Origin: an uncultured Opitutales bacterium | GTDB lineage: Bacteria; Verrucomicrobiota; Verrucomicrobiia; Opitutales; UBA2995 | DNA: 7,609 nucleotides | NCBI GenBank assembly: GCA_937920335.1 | Contig: CALGUT010000802.1 | Location: 1-7,609, forward strand | Direction: 5' to 3' | Shown here: positions 1 through 6,337 of the stretch, one piece after another | Layout: each line of letters opens with the position of its first letter | How positions within the stretch are numbered: the first letter of the stretch is position 1 | Position numbers and translations under genes: made by a program | Notes under the pieces: generated by a model | The model's database searches: none | What the model saw: only the letters and a program-made list of their open reading frames with translations | Told to the model about the DNA's origin: nothing

Positions 1-2
1 AG

Positions 3-1181
3 CTAGCTCCTGGAGCTGCAGCGGATAACTTAAACGCTATGGGTGGAGTCATTCTTTCCCAAGATTCCAACTCCGAGTTGGAATCTGCTGGTTACCGAAA
101 GCTGGGACAATTTGTGAGCGACGCGTCCTGGCGTGTTTCAGAGATTATACCAGAAACTCCAGATGGACGCTACAATCACAGTGCAGTTTGGACAGGCACG
201 GAGATGATAATTTGGGGCGGCTACACCGGAGGGCCTTATTACGGAGATGGTGCGGCCTATAATCCGGTCACTGATACTTGGAGAGACATTTCTGATGTGG
301 GGGCACCGAGTCCGAGATCTTCTCATGCGGCTGTTTGGACAGGTACTGAAATGCTAATCTGGGGCGGTGTCACGACCGGGACCACGGCAATGGGGGATGG
401 TGCGCTCTACGATCCAGTCGCAGACTCTTGGAGAACCATGTCTATGGAAGGCGCGCCTTCGGCACGTTTCGATTCCTCAGTAGTATGGACGGGGTCAGAG
501 GCCGTAATCTGGGGTGGATGGGACGGTAGCTCCTTTAATACAGGCGGTCGTTACAATCCAGCGACAGATACCTGGACAAGCACGGAAACCGCAGGTGCTC
601 CTACGGCTCGTCGCTGGCATGGGGCCGTTTGGACGGGGGAAAAAATGATAATCTGGGGTGCAACCTCCAGTTCCTTTTCAGGATCGGGAGGGATCTATGA
701 CCCGCTTACCGATTCGTGGGAAGCGATGTCCATAGTGGATGCTCCTTTGGGTCGGCGTTACCACGCCTTTGTATGGTCGGGAACCGAGCTACTTATTTGG
801 GGTGGTTTGGGGGCCGCTGAAGTAGATACGGGTGGACGCTACAATCTGGCGGACGACTCTTGGGAACCGATCACTCAAGTCGGCGCACTGAGTGCGCGAT
901 ACTACCATAATGCCGTATGGACGGGGAGAGAGATGGTGGTCTATGGGGGCTATGACGGTTCTACGGCCGTCGGTACGGGCGCCCTTTACAATCCAGAGCT
1001 TGATTTGTGGACGGCGCTTTCTGAGCAGGGGAGTTCTGGACCTCAATACCGGAATACAGTTGTTTGGACGGGTGATGAAATGATCTTATGGGGGAACTCC
1101 GGGGTGTCTGGCTCTGGATGGAAACGAGATACAGGGATTTATAAGCCTGGTATTCCTATGATGATATATGGCAAACCATAA
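3..1181 (+). CDS. Kelch-type seven-bladed beta-propeller protein, 5'-partial
   Basis: The frame is open from the left edge (first full codon at 3) to the TAA at 1179-1181. The first ATG, at 39, has no Shine-Dalgarno sequence and gives no signal peptide, so the gene probably begins upstream of the window. Counting from that ATG, residues 44-378 hold seven repeats of 48-50 residues. Each follows the pattern R-x-x-H-x-x-VWTG-x-E-M-I-IWGG, then a G-x-x-Y-(N/D)-P-x-x-D-(T/S)-W strand and a GAP-(S/T)-x-R turn. The GG doublet and the spaced Y and W are the kelch signature. The last repeat stops after TGIYKPG and lacks its W strand, while residues 30-43 (SWRVSEIIPETPDG) supply one, as expected if the ring closes by a split blade. 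Such propellers are usually secreted or cell-surface binding modules. No catalytic residues are recognisable, and the ligand cannot be told. The gene converges on the GAF gene. Confidence 0.85.
   Translation, partial: LAPGAAADNLNAMGGVILSQDSNSELESAGYRKLGQFVSDASWRVSEIIPETPDGRYNHSAVWTGTEMIIWGGYTGGPYYGDGAAYNPVTDTWRDISDVGAPSPRSSHAAVWTGTEMLIWGGVTTGTTAMGDGALYDPVADSWRTMSMEGAPSARFDSSVVWTGSEAVIWGGWDGSSFNTGGRYNPATDTWTSTETAGAPTARRWHGAVWTGEKMIIWGATSSSFSGSGGIYDPLTDSWEAMSIVDAPLGRRYHAFVWSGTELLIWGGLGAAEVDTGGRYNLADDSWEPITQVGALSARYYHNAVWTGREMVVYGGYDGSTAVGTGALYNPELDLWTALSEQGSSGPQYRNTVVWTGDEMILWGNSGVSGSGWKRDTGIYKPGIPMMIYGKP
168..1172 (+). repeat. Seven tandem kelch-like repeats (about 147 bp units)
   Basis: Repeat units begin at the Arg (or equivalent) codon at about 168, 315, 465, 609, 753, 897 and 1044. 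At DNA level the most conserved block encodes VWTGxE-x-x-IWGG, for example around 187-221 and 334-368. The other positions have diverged, which argues for an old duplication series, not a recent expansion. Confidence 0.8.
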
Positions 1182-1247
1182 GCTTCGATAAATCAAACGC
1201 GATCTAACCTGCTCGAAACGGGCTATATTCCTGGTATCCGACAGGGT

Positions 1248-1697
1248 TTATTCAAACAGTTGTCCGCAACGTCCCGCTATTCCCAGGAGCAAATCCGTTT
1301 CTTCCTTCGACCATTCGTAGGCCGATGCCTTGGCAATTCCAAGAACACCTTTCAGTTCACCATCGGTGATGATCGGTACGGCCAGTGAGCCTTCCATACC
1401 CGTAGCCTTGGCTCCCGGGCGTGCCTGCCCGGAGGTATCGGTTTGCAGATTGCAAATAGTGATAGGCTCCTGCCGCTCAGCGGCTAATCCGGCGATACCT
1501 TTTCCCACGGGCACCGTTGAAACGATTTGTACCACCTGCTCGGGGATATTATTGTGGGCTGCAAGTTTCAGGACTTTATCCTGAAGCCGGTGAATGGTGC
1601 CTGCCTGGCAATGGAAGTGCTCTATGGAAGCTGAAAGGACCTGGCCAATATCGCCGGTTTCCAGTGCGGTTTCTATCGAATAGGGAATCGTGATCAT
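1248..1697 (-). CDS. Stand-alone GAF-domain protein
   Basis: The product is a 149-residue cytoplasmic protein that is almost entirely one GAF domain (about residues 14-146). The segments VPVGKGIAGLAAERQEPITICNLQTD (residues 62-87, with the GKGIAGLAAE turn) and GSLAVPI-x-x-DGELKGVLGIAKA are typical GAF beta-strand and ligand-pocket stretches. A helical segment with the EETDLLL motif ends the domain. There is no kinase, GGDEF or DNA-binding domain, so it is a lone sensor or ligand-binding module. Cysteines are at 30, 82 and 144; I do not see grounds to call it free methionine-R-sulfoxide reductase. The ATG at 1695-1697 was chosen because the longer reading from a TTG at 1745 would start inside the tRNA gene. 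No Shine-Dalgarno sequence precedes it. The start lies 16 bases downstream of the tRNA-Gln 3' end on the same strand, so co-transcription with the tRNA is likely. The ligand is unknown. Confidence 0.8.
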   Translation of the reverse strand: MITIPYSIETALETGDIGQVLSASIEHFHCQAGTIHRLQDKVLKLAAHNNIPEQVVQIVSTVPVGKGIAGLAAERQEPITICNLQTDTSGQARPGAKATGMEGSLAVPIITDGELKGVLGIAKASAYEWSKEETDLLLGIAGRCGQLFE

Positions 1698-1713
1698 CGG
1701 AGTAACAAAAAAA

Positions 1714-1787
1714 TGGCTGCCCGACATGGATTTGAACCATGACAAAGAGAATCAGAATCTCTCGTGCTACCATTACACTATCGGGCA
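1714..1787 (-). tRNA. tRNA-Gln (anticodon CTG)
   Basis: The minus strand folds into a complete 74-base cloverleaf. A perfect 7-bp acceptor stem pairs TGCCCGA with TCGGGCA. The D arm is GTG/CAC around an AATGGTAG loop. The anticodon stem is AGAGA/TCTCT with loop TTCTGAT, which puts CTG at positions 34-36. The variable region has four bases, and the T stem CATGG/CCATG encloses TTCAAAT. Discriminator G is followed by a genome-encoded CCA. The anticodon reads CAG codons for glutamine. All stems pair, so the gene appears intact. The GAF gene follows 16 bases downstream. Confidence 0.96.
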
Positions 1788-1803
1788 ATAGAAAGAGTGC
1801 AAG

Positions 1804-1830
1804 TAGTTAGCTAAGTGTTCAAAGAGTCAA
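1804..1830 (-). promoter_or_regulatory. Candidate promoter for tRNA-Gln
   Basis: On the minus strand TTGACT (1825-1830) matches the sigma-70 -35 box at five of six positions. TAACTA (1804-1809) lies 15 bases on as a weak -10. Transcription would start about 10 bases before the tRNA 5' end. The spacing is short and the -10 is poor, so this is tentative. Confidence 0.3.
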
Positions 1831-1890
1831 GATGCACTTCTTGGCAGGCGGAACGCAACATGACATATCTTTGTTCAGTCGGCCATTGTT

Positions 1891-1917
1891 TTGAAAACGC
1901 TATTTCTCGAATATAGG
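1891..1917 (+). promoter_or_regulatory. Candidate promoter for the symporter gene
   Basis: TTGAAA (1891-1896) and TATAGG (1912-1917) are separated by 15 bases and lie about 117 bases upstream of the symporter ATG. The two boxes are acceptable but the spacing is short. The rest of the 1788-2033 gap shows no convincing small gene. It does contain an 11-bp direct repeat, described separately. Confidence 0.2.
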
Positions 1918-2009
1918 CATGCAGAGTTGATCTAGATGGACAGGGTATTTTCTGCCTAAGAAATCGCATTGTCTTTGTTCTGTAAAAAAAGTTGATTCCT
2001 ATTTCTCGA
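1900..2009. repeat. 11-bp direct repeat CTATTTCTCGA, two copies
   Basis: Identical 11-mers occur at 1900-1910 and 1999-2009, 99 bases apart, both upstream of the symporter start. The first overlaps the candidate promoter spacer; the second lies in the probable 5' leader. A regulatory role is possible but unproven, and chance cannot be excluded. Confidence 0.35.
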
Positions 2010-2033
2010 GTTACGCCCAACCCTACGCTTCGT

Positions 2034-3668
2034 ATGAATATCTCCTGGTTCGATTTTTCGATCATCGCTGTTTATTTCGTCTTTATATTTGTAATTACCA
2101 TTCGTATCGGTCGGAGGGTGTCTGATTCGGATGATTACTTCCTCGCGGGGCGTTCGATGCGCTGGCCAATGATCGGCAGTTCTTTGTTTGCGACCAATAT
2201 CTCGGCGGAGCAGTTCGTGGGGCAGGCCGGATTGGCGGTTGCCGTAGGTATTGCGGTGGCGAATTACCAGTTGGCAGGGGTTTTAGGCTTCGCCTTGATG
2301 GGCTTGGTCTTTTTACCGACCTTTATTCGTCTGGGAATCAAGACGGCTCCGCAGTTTCTCGAGATTCGCTACGGAGTCGAATCGAGAAAGTTTCTTTCAA
2401 TCATAACGATTCTGTTCATTGGACTGAATGCAGTTCCCTTATCGCTTTACGCGGGTGGACAGGTCATGCGGGACATGTTTGGTTGGGACTCCACGCTACC
2501 TGGAATTTTAATCCTCTGTGTAACCACTGGTATCTATGCTGTCTTGGGTGGACTCAAGGCGGTGGTAGTAACAGATTTCTTGCAAATGTTCATCCTGGTG
2601 TTGGGTGGGTTCCTGGTTCTTGGATTTGGCCTCCATGCGGCTGGCGGAGTTGGAGCGTTTCTCGTAAAAGTGGAAGCAATAAAGCAGAATGGGGGAGAGG
2701 ACCTACTATCGCTCTTCCGGCCAGCCGATCATCCGATCATTCCCTGGACGGGAGTGGTATTTGGGCTTACGGTGCATGCCTTCTTCTATTGCTCGATGAA
2801 TCATACCATCGTTCAACGGGCGATGGCTGCAAAGAGTATTCATCAGGGGCGCATGGGCGGTTTATTTGCAGGGCTCTTAAAAGCGCTTACCGTTTTTATC
2901 ATCGTGCTTCCAGGCATCATTGGACTGGTTCTACTGAACGACGGCTTCTTTACAACACCGCCTGAAACAGAAGACCAGATGTATGCTGCCATGATTCGGA
3001 GTCTACTGCCAAGTGGATTGATTGGGATTACCTTGTCGGGGCTCGTAGCCGCACTGATGAGCTCGGTCGACTCAAACATCTGCTCAGCTTCTAGTTTAAT
3101 CACTCTTGACTGGTATCAACCTGCGAGACCCAAAGCATCTGAGAAAGAACTGGTCAGGGTGGGGCGCATTGTTGGGGCGGTCATTATCATCATGGGCATG
3201 ATTTGGGCCATCTTTGTGATTCCTCACTTCAAGTTTCTCTTCGATTACCTCGCGAAATTTAATTCCTACTCAGTGGGTGGTTTACTGGCCTGTTTTATCG
3301 GCGGATTAGTGTCTCCCTATCCGAATCGGAACGCCGGTTTTTGGACCTTGGTCATTGGCTCTTTGCTGGGCCTTCTCCTTTGGCTGATCGCTGACAATGC
3401 GTATGTGAATGAATGGGCGTACTCGGTGGGTCTGGGAATTCTCGATATGCATTTCTTGCACGGTGCGGTCTTCTTAACTGTGTGTGGCTTTATCCTGCTC
3501 TTTGGCATCTCATTGCTGACCCAAGGAGATGGCGCTGAGTCCTATGCCGATATGAAGAGCACCAAGCTCACCGGTATGGAACCCACTGCTGCCGAGAACA
3601 AACAGTTCAAACTTTGGTTAGTTATAGTCGGCGCAGTCTACGTTGGAATCTATCTCATGTTTATCTAA
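2034..3668 (+). CDS. Sodium:solute symporter, SSS/SLC5 (SGLT-like) family
   Basis: The product is a 544-residue inner-membrane protein with about 14 hydrophobic segments, the usual size and topology for Na+-coupled SSS transporters of the LeuT fold. Family blocks in order are FLAGRSMRW (36-44), SLFATNISAEQF (50-61, unwound TM1), TAPQFLEIRYG (104-114), GGLKAVVVTDFLQ (172-184), NHTIVQRAMAAKS (256-268) and SSVDSNICSASSLITLDWY (343-361). From a recalled vSGLT alignment, the Na+ site is kept (A53, I56, A340, S343, S344), as are D181, K283 and gate residues Y252 and F403. Several sugar contacts are changed. The ATG at 2034 was chosen because MNISWFDFSIIAVYF is a normal SSS N-terminus; a TTG at 1992 would add an atypical polar stretch. 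Neither has a Shine-Dalgarno sequence. The dehydrogenase gene follows 100 bases downstream on the same strand, suggesting uptake of a sugar or polyol that is then oxidised. Confidence 0.93.
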   Translation: MNISWFDFSIIAVYFVFIFVITIRIGRRVSDSDDYFLAGRSMRWPMIGSSLFATNISAEQFVGQAGLAVAVGIAVANYQLAGVLGFALMGLVFLPTFIRLGIKTAPQFLEIRYGVESRKFLSIITILFIGLNAVPLSLYAGGQVMRDMFGWDSTLPGILILCVTTGIYAVLGGLKAVVVTDFLQMFILVLGGFLVLGFGLHAAGGVGAFLVKVEAIKQNGGEDLLSLFRPADHPIIPWTGVVFGLTVHAFFYCSMNHTIVQRAMAAKSIHQGRMGGLFAGLLKALTVFIIVLPGIIGLVLLNDGFFTTPPETEDQMYAAMIRSLLPSGLIGITLSGLVAALMSSVDSNICSASSLITLDWYQPARPKASEKELVRVGRIVGAVIIIMGMIWAIFVIPHFKFLFDYLAKFNSYSVGGLLACFIGGLVSPYPNRNAGFWTLVIGSLLGLLLWLIADNAYVNEWAYSVGLGILDMHFLHGAVFLTVCGFILLFGISLLTQGDGAESYADMKSTKLTGMEPTAAENKQFKLWLVIVGAVYVGIYLMFI

Positions 3669-3705
3669 GGACTTTATTGCACGGGCGTAATGGTTTCTTT
3701 TATGT

Positions 3706-3722
3706 AATGCCTTTTCGGCATT
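3706..3722 (+). other. Small hairpin between symporter and dehydrogenase genes
   Basis: AATGCC (3706-3711) and GGCATT (3717-3722) form a perfect 6-bp stem around TTTTC. No T-run follows, so it is not a standard intrinsic terminator. It could be a processing or stability element between two co-transcribed genes, or chance. Confidence 0.3.
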
Positions 3723-3768
3723 GAAGCGACAGATCCGCAATACCGTTAACCACCATCGTAGCTCTTTC

Positions 3769-5121
3769 ATGACCCCATCTACCCAGTCTCGTCGTCGTTT
3801 CCTTCAAGTCGCAACTTCAGCGCTGGCAGCGCCTATGATTGCGCCTTCCTCCATTCTGGGTAGCAATCGGACGGCACCTAGCAATAGAATCACGCTGGGC
3901 GTGATTGGTCTCGGAGCTATGGGGACGGGAAATCTCAATAATTTCCTTCAGCAGGACGATGCTCAAGTGGTCGCCGTATGCGATGTGCATGATCTGCATT
4001 ACCGCGATATGCAAGCAGGTGAAAGAAGTCCGCTCGGTCGTGAGCCCGCAAAAGAGCTAGTGGAAAAACAGTATGCTAACGCTACTAAGAAGCATACGTT
4101 TAAAGGCTGTGACACCTATTCCGATTTTCGAGAGCTCTGCGCCCGCGATGACATAGATGCCGTAGTCGTAGCCACTCCCGATCACTGGCATGCGTTGTGC
4201 ACTTTGGAAGCTTTGCGCCATGGAAAGGACGTTTACTGCGAAAAGCCAGTAACTCATCTTTTCGGAGAAGGTCAGGCGATCTATCGCGAGGTGGAAACGC
4301 AAGGTGCCATATTCCAGACCGGCTCCCAGCAGCGATCACAGACCCGCTTTCGCATCGCCGCAGAGACCGTGCTGAATGGTCATCTCGGAAAAATTCAATC
4401 AGTTGAGGTGGGCCTGCCAACTGGTTTTTCCCAGCCTAGAAATAGTAGATCCGAAATATCTGATCCACCGGCTGGCCTCGATTACGATCTTTGGTGCGGC
4501 CCTAGTGAGAAACTGCCTTATATTTTTGCGCGGCACCACCGGAACTGGCGATGGCACGATGCTTTTGGTGGAGGGCAGATTATGGATTGGATTGGACACC
4601 ATAATGACATCGTCCATTGGAGCCTCGGCATGGATGAAAGAGGTCCTGAGGAGGTAGAAGCGATCAATTGGACATTTCCCGAAACCGAAATCTATAACAT
4701 GCCGGTTCATTATGAGATCCGTTGTCAGTATGCCGATGGAATAACCACCTCAATATCCGATCGACACGCCTCGGGTATCAAGTGGAAAGGTGAGAATGGC
4801 TGGTTGTATGTTGATCGCAGTAAGATGGATGCCTCCAATCCCGAATGGATGAGGGAGTCATTTGATCGCGGTCCGATCAAAGCTTACAAATCCACCAATC
4901 ATCACCAGAATTTTCTCGAGGGTATTCGCTCGCGCAAACCCTGTATTGCTCCTGCTGAGACAGCGCACCGATCCATCACGCCAGGGCACCTTGGCATCTT
5001 ATCCCAGCGCTTGGGTAAACCACTTCACTGGGATTCGAAAGCAGAACGTATAATGGGTGATACCCAAGCAGATGGCTTGCTCAAAGATGTGCAGTACCAA
5101 AGCCCCTGGAAGTTCGGTTGA
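3769..5121 (+). CDS. Gfo/Idh/MocA-family oxidoreductase with Tat signal
   Basis: The product is a 450-residue putative NAD(P)-dependent sugar or cyclitol dehydrogenase. Residues 7-13 (SRRRFLQ) followed by a hydrophobic stretch to about 32 form a twin-arginine signal, so the folded, cofactor-loaded enzyme is probably exported. The Rossmann motif GLGAMG is at 47-52 after beta strand ITLGVI. VVVATPDHWH (132-141) and the family EKP motif (158-160, Lys159) follow. NWRWHDAFGGGQIMDWIGHHNDIVHW (259-284) carries the D273-x3-H277 pair seen in the active site of this family. The C-terminal half resembles the oxidoreductase C-terminal domain common in planctomycetes and verrucomicrobia. The ATG at 3769 was chosen because it places the RRR near the N-terminus; an upstream in-frame TTG at 3721 lies in a hairpin. 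No Shine-Dalgarno sequence is visible. Substrate is unknown; the upstream symporter suggests a small polyol or sugar. Confidence 0.92.
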   Translation: MTPSTQSRRRFLQVATSALAAPMIAPSSILGSNRTAPSNRITLGVIGLGAMGTGNLNNFLQQDDAQVVAVCDVHDLHYRDMQAGERSPLGREPAKELVEKQYANATKKHTFKGCDTYSDFRELCARDDIDAVVVATPDHWHALCTLEALRHGKDVYCEKPVTHLFGEGQAIYREVETQGAIFQTGSQQRSQTRFRIAAETVLNGHLGKIQSVEVGLPTGFSQPRNSRSEISDPPAGLDYDLWCGPSEKLPYIFARHHRNWRWHDAFGGGQIMDWIGHHNDIVHWSLGMDERGPEEVEAINWTFPETEIYNMPVHYEIRCQYADGITTSISDRHASGIKWKGENGWLYVDRSKMDASNPEWMRESFDRGPIKAYKSTNHHQNFLEGIRSRKPCIAPAETAHRSITPGHLGILSQRLGKPLHWDSKAERIMGDTQADGLLKDVQYQSPWKFG

Positions 5122-5148
5122 ATTCAGTCTGCATGATCGTTCTATGGG

Positions 5149-5174
5149 TTACTTACCAAATTTAAGATAAGTAA
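5149..5174. terminator. Possible weak bidirectional terminator between convergent genes
   Basis: TTACTTA (5149-5155) and TAAGTAA (5168-5174) are perfect inverted repeats around a 12-base A/T-rich loop. They lie exactly between the stop codons of the convergent dehydrogenase and peroxiredoxin genes. The stem is A/T-rich with no clear T-tract, so only the position makes it a terminator candidate. Confidence 0.3.
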
Positions 5175-5768
5175 TTAGCGACCCTCCATCGTTCGGATTT
5201 TTTCGAGTGCTTCAAATAGGTCCTCTAACGGAGGACGGACATTGATGTCATGAACATCTATAAAGCGAATAATTCCCTGCTTATCGATTATGAACAAAGC
5301 CCGTTCGGCTGTGCCATCGGACCGCAGGATACCATAACGCTGAGCGACTGCTCCATGCGGATAGAAGTCGGATAGAACGGGAAAGTCGAGGCCTCCCATC
5401 GCTTCCACCCACGCATGAAGTGTCGGGATATTGTCAACGGTAACCCCGATTACCACAGCGTCCAGTTCCGCGAACTCATCTTGCATTAAGTTATAGCCTG
5501 GCCATTGAGCAGAACAAACGGGTGTCCAGGCAGCGGGCACAAAGGTGAGGATGACATGGTGCTTGCCTTGATACTCAGAGAGCCTGACCTGAGAAGCATC
5601 AATAGCGGGTAATTCAAAATCGGGAGCCCGCTCCCCGATGTCTACCAAGAGGTGACTATCGACGGGCTTGAGTGTTCCCGGATCGTAAATTCCAGATAGG
5701 TCTTGTTCGGCTCCAAACAAACAGACGGACCCGACGAACAAGGTAAATGTGGTTATGACTCTTTTCAT
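5175..5768 (-). CDS. Exported AhpE-like one-Cys peroxiredoxin
   Basis: The product is 197 residues with a signal peptide (MKRVITTFTLFVGSVCLFGA, probable cleavage before E21), so it is probably periplasmic. The AhpC/TSA fold starts at about residue 43 (DIGERAPDFELPA). The peroxidatic motif PxxxTxxC is complete in PAAWTPVC (P78, T82, C85). FPVLSDFYPHGAVAQRYGI (129-147) and R156 in ERALFIID match the AhpE type of peroxiredoxin, which reduces H2O2 or organic peroxides. The only other cysteine, C16, lies in the signal peptide and is a poor lipobox, so the mature enzyme has a single Cys and needs an external reductant. The start is secure: GGAGG stands five bases before the ATG (GGAGGATACATG). The ATG overlaps the stop of the upstream thioredoxin-like gene (ATGA), implying translational coupling. 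Confidence 0.9.
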   Translation of the reverse strand: MKRVITTFTLFVGSVCLFGAEQDLSGIYDPGTLKPVDSHLLVDIGERAPDFELPAIDASQVRLSEYQGKHHVILTFVPAAWTPVCSAQWPGYNLMQDEFAELDAVVIGVTVDNIPTLHAWVEAMGGLDFPVLSDFYPHGAVAQRYGILRSDGTAERALFIIDKQGIIRFIDVHDINVRPPLEDLFEALEKIRTMEGR

Positions 5769-6283
5769 GTATCCTCCTTCAGTAGAGAGATAATTTCATC
5801 GATATGTTCCCGACCGAGGTAACCTTCGTTTCTGTAGAGCTCCTCAAGCAAATTTTCTTCTCCTGACTTGCTGAGAACTATGATCGAAGGCGTGCGTTCG
5901 ACATGATAATAGTTAGCCATGGTTTTTGCTCGGTCGCTTGCGCAAGGAAATGGCAGCTCGAATTTATCTTTAAACTTTTGCGTCTCAAAAGGCGTATCAC
6001 CTGTACCGATGCCGATAATCGGAATCCCAGGTGTTGTTGCGGCCACTTCCTCAGCTAACCGCTTAATGTTGGCTGCTGATTTCTGGCACACCGGACAGTA
6101 GAAATCGAACACGACCAAAACCACCATTGAGGCCTCTAGTTCGTCTATAGAAAACGAGTTAGCTTGAAGCGAAATACCTGGCAGGTTTTGAGCTTTGACG
6201 TTGTCCGGAAGAGACAGGCGCGGAATCTCAGCAACCACTGAGGCCGTCATACTGAGCATGATAAATAGATGGATCAGTCGCAT
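5765..6283 (-). CDS. Exported thioredoxin-fold protein with CPVC motif (TlpA/redoxin-like)
   Basis: The product is 172 residues with an N-terminal signal peptide (MRLIHLFIMLSMTASVVA, cleavage probably before E19). A thioredoxin-like domain follows: strand VVLVVFDFY leads into C63-P-V-C66 at the start of the first helix, the redox-active CxxC. IPIIGIGTGDTP is the central strand and turn, and T131-P132 is the conserved cis-proline loop opposite the CxxC. A third cysteine, C114, lies in ELPFPCASD, the region equivalent to the peroxiredoxin/TlpA helix insertion. It is probably a periplasmic thiol:disulfide reductase. The ATG at 6281-6283 was chosen because it starts a clean signal peptide; an in-frame TTG at 6346 would place the terminator hairpin inside the gene. 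The Shine-Dalgarno sequence is weak. Its stop overlaps the peroxiredoxin start (ATGA), so the two form an operon. Its electron donor is not in the window. Confidence 0.85.
   Translation of the reverse strand: MRLIHLFIMLSMTASVVAEIPRLSLPDNVKAQNLPGISLQANSFSIDELEASMVVLVVFDFYCPVCQKSAANIKRLAEEVAATTPGIPIIGIGTGDTPFETQKFKDKFELPFPCASDRAKTMANYYHVERTPSIIVLSKSGEENLLEELYRNEGYLGREHIDEIISLLKEDT
5769..5782 (-). promoter_or_regulatory. Strong ribosome binding site of the peroxiredoxin gene
   Basis: On the minus strand GAAGGAGGATAC precedes the ATG. The AAGGAGG core is a near-perfect anti-Shine-Dalgarno match at ideal spacing, and it lies inside the end of the upstream thioredoxin-like gene. It is the only strong Shine-Dalgarno sequence I see in the window. 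Confidence 0.8.
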
Positions 6284-6302
6284 TTGGATTTCCGGTAGTG
6301 GT

Positions 6303-6337
6303 GAAAAGACCACAGTTACAGGTACTGTGGTCTTTTC
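6303..6337 (-). terminator. Intrinsic terminator after the FadL-family gene
   Basis: GAAAAGACCACAGT (6303-6316) and ACTGTGGTCTTTTC (6324-6337) form a perfect 14-bp inverted repeat with a 7-base loop. The stem is G/C-richer near the loop and ends in A4/T4, so a U-run follows the G/C part on either strand. It starts 28 bases after the FadL-family stop codon (6365) and ends 20 bases before the thioredoxin-like ATG. It should terminate leftward transcription, perhaps only partially. Confidence 0.85.

Noticed and set aside
1182..1247. Terminator between the kelch and GAF genes
   Set aside because: Only a 4-bp CCTG/CAGG stem and a bulged AACCTG/CAGGGTT pairing are seen, with no T-run; not convincing.
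1698..1745. N-terminal extension of the GAF protein from a TTG at 1745
   Set aside because: It would translate the tRNA-Gln 3' half (MSWFKSMSGS...), which is not part of the GAF fold.
1714..1787. tRNA-Gln as a mobile-element attachment site
   Set aside because: The tRNA is intact, no second copy of its 3' end is visible in the window, and no integrase or phage gene is nearby.
1811..2065. Minus-strand reading frame of 84 codons (or 52 from an ATG at 1969) in the symporter upstream region
   Set aside because: No Shine-Dalgarno sequence, no recognisable domain, overlaps the symporter start and the tRNA promoter region; most likely chance.
2483..2965. 160-codon plus-strand frame inside the symporter gene
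   Set aside because: Out-of-frame shadow of a well-conserved transporter; composition is rich in W, S, G and H and no domain is visible.
3677..3708. TTGCAC ... TGTAAT as a promoter for the dehydrogenase gene
   Set aside because: The spacer is 20 bases, too long for a confident sigma-70 call; co-transcription with the symporter is as likely.
3721..3768. Extended dehydrogenase start at TTG 3721
   Set aside because: It would bury the twin-arginine motif behind 16 extra polar residues, and the TTG sits in a hairpin; ATG 3769 is the natural Tat start.
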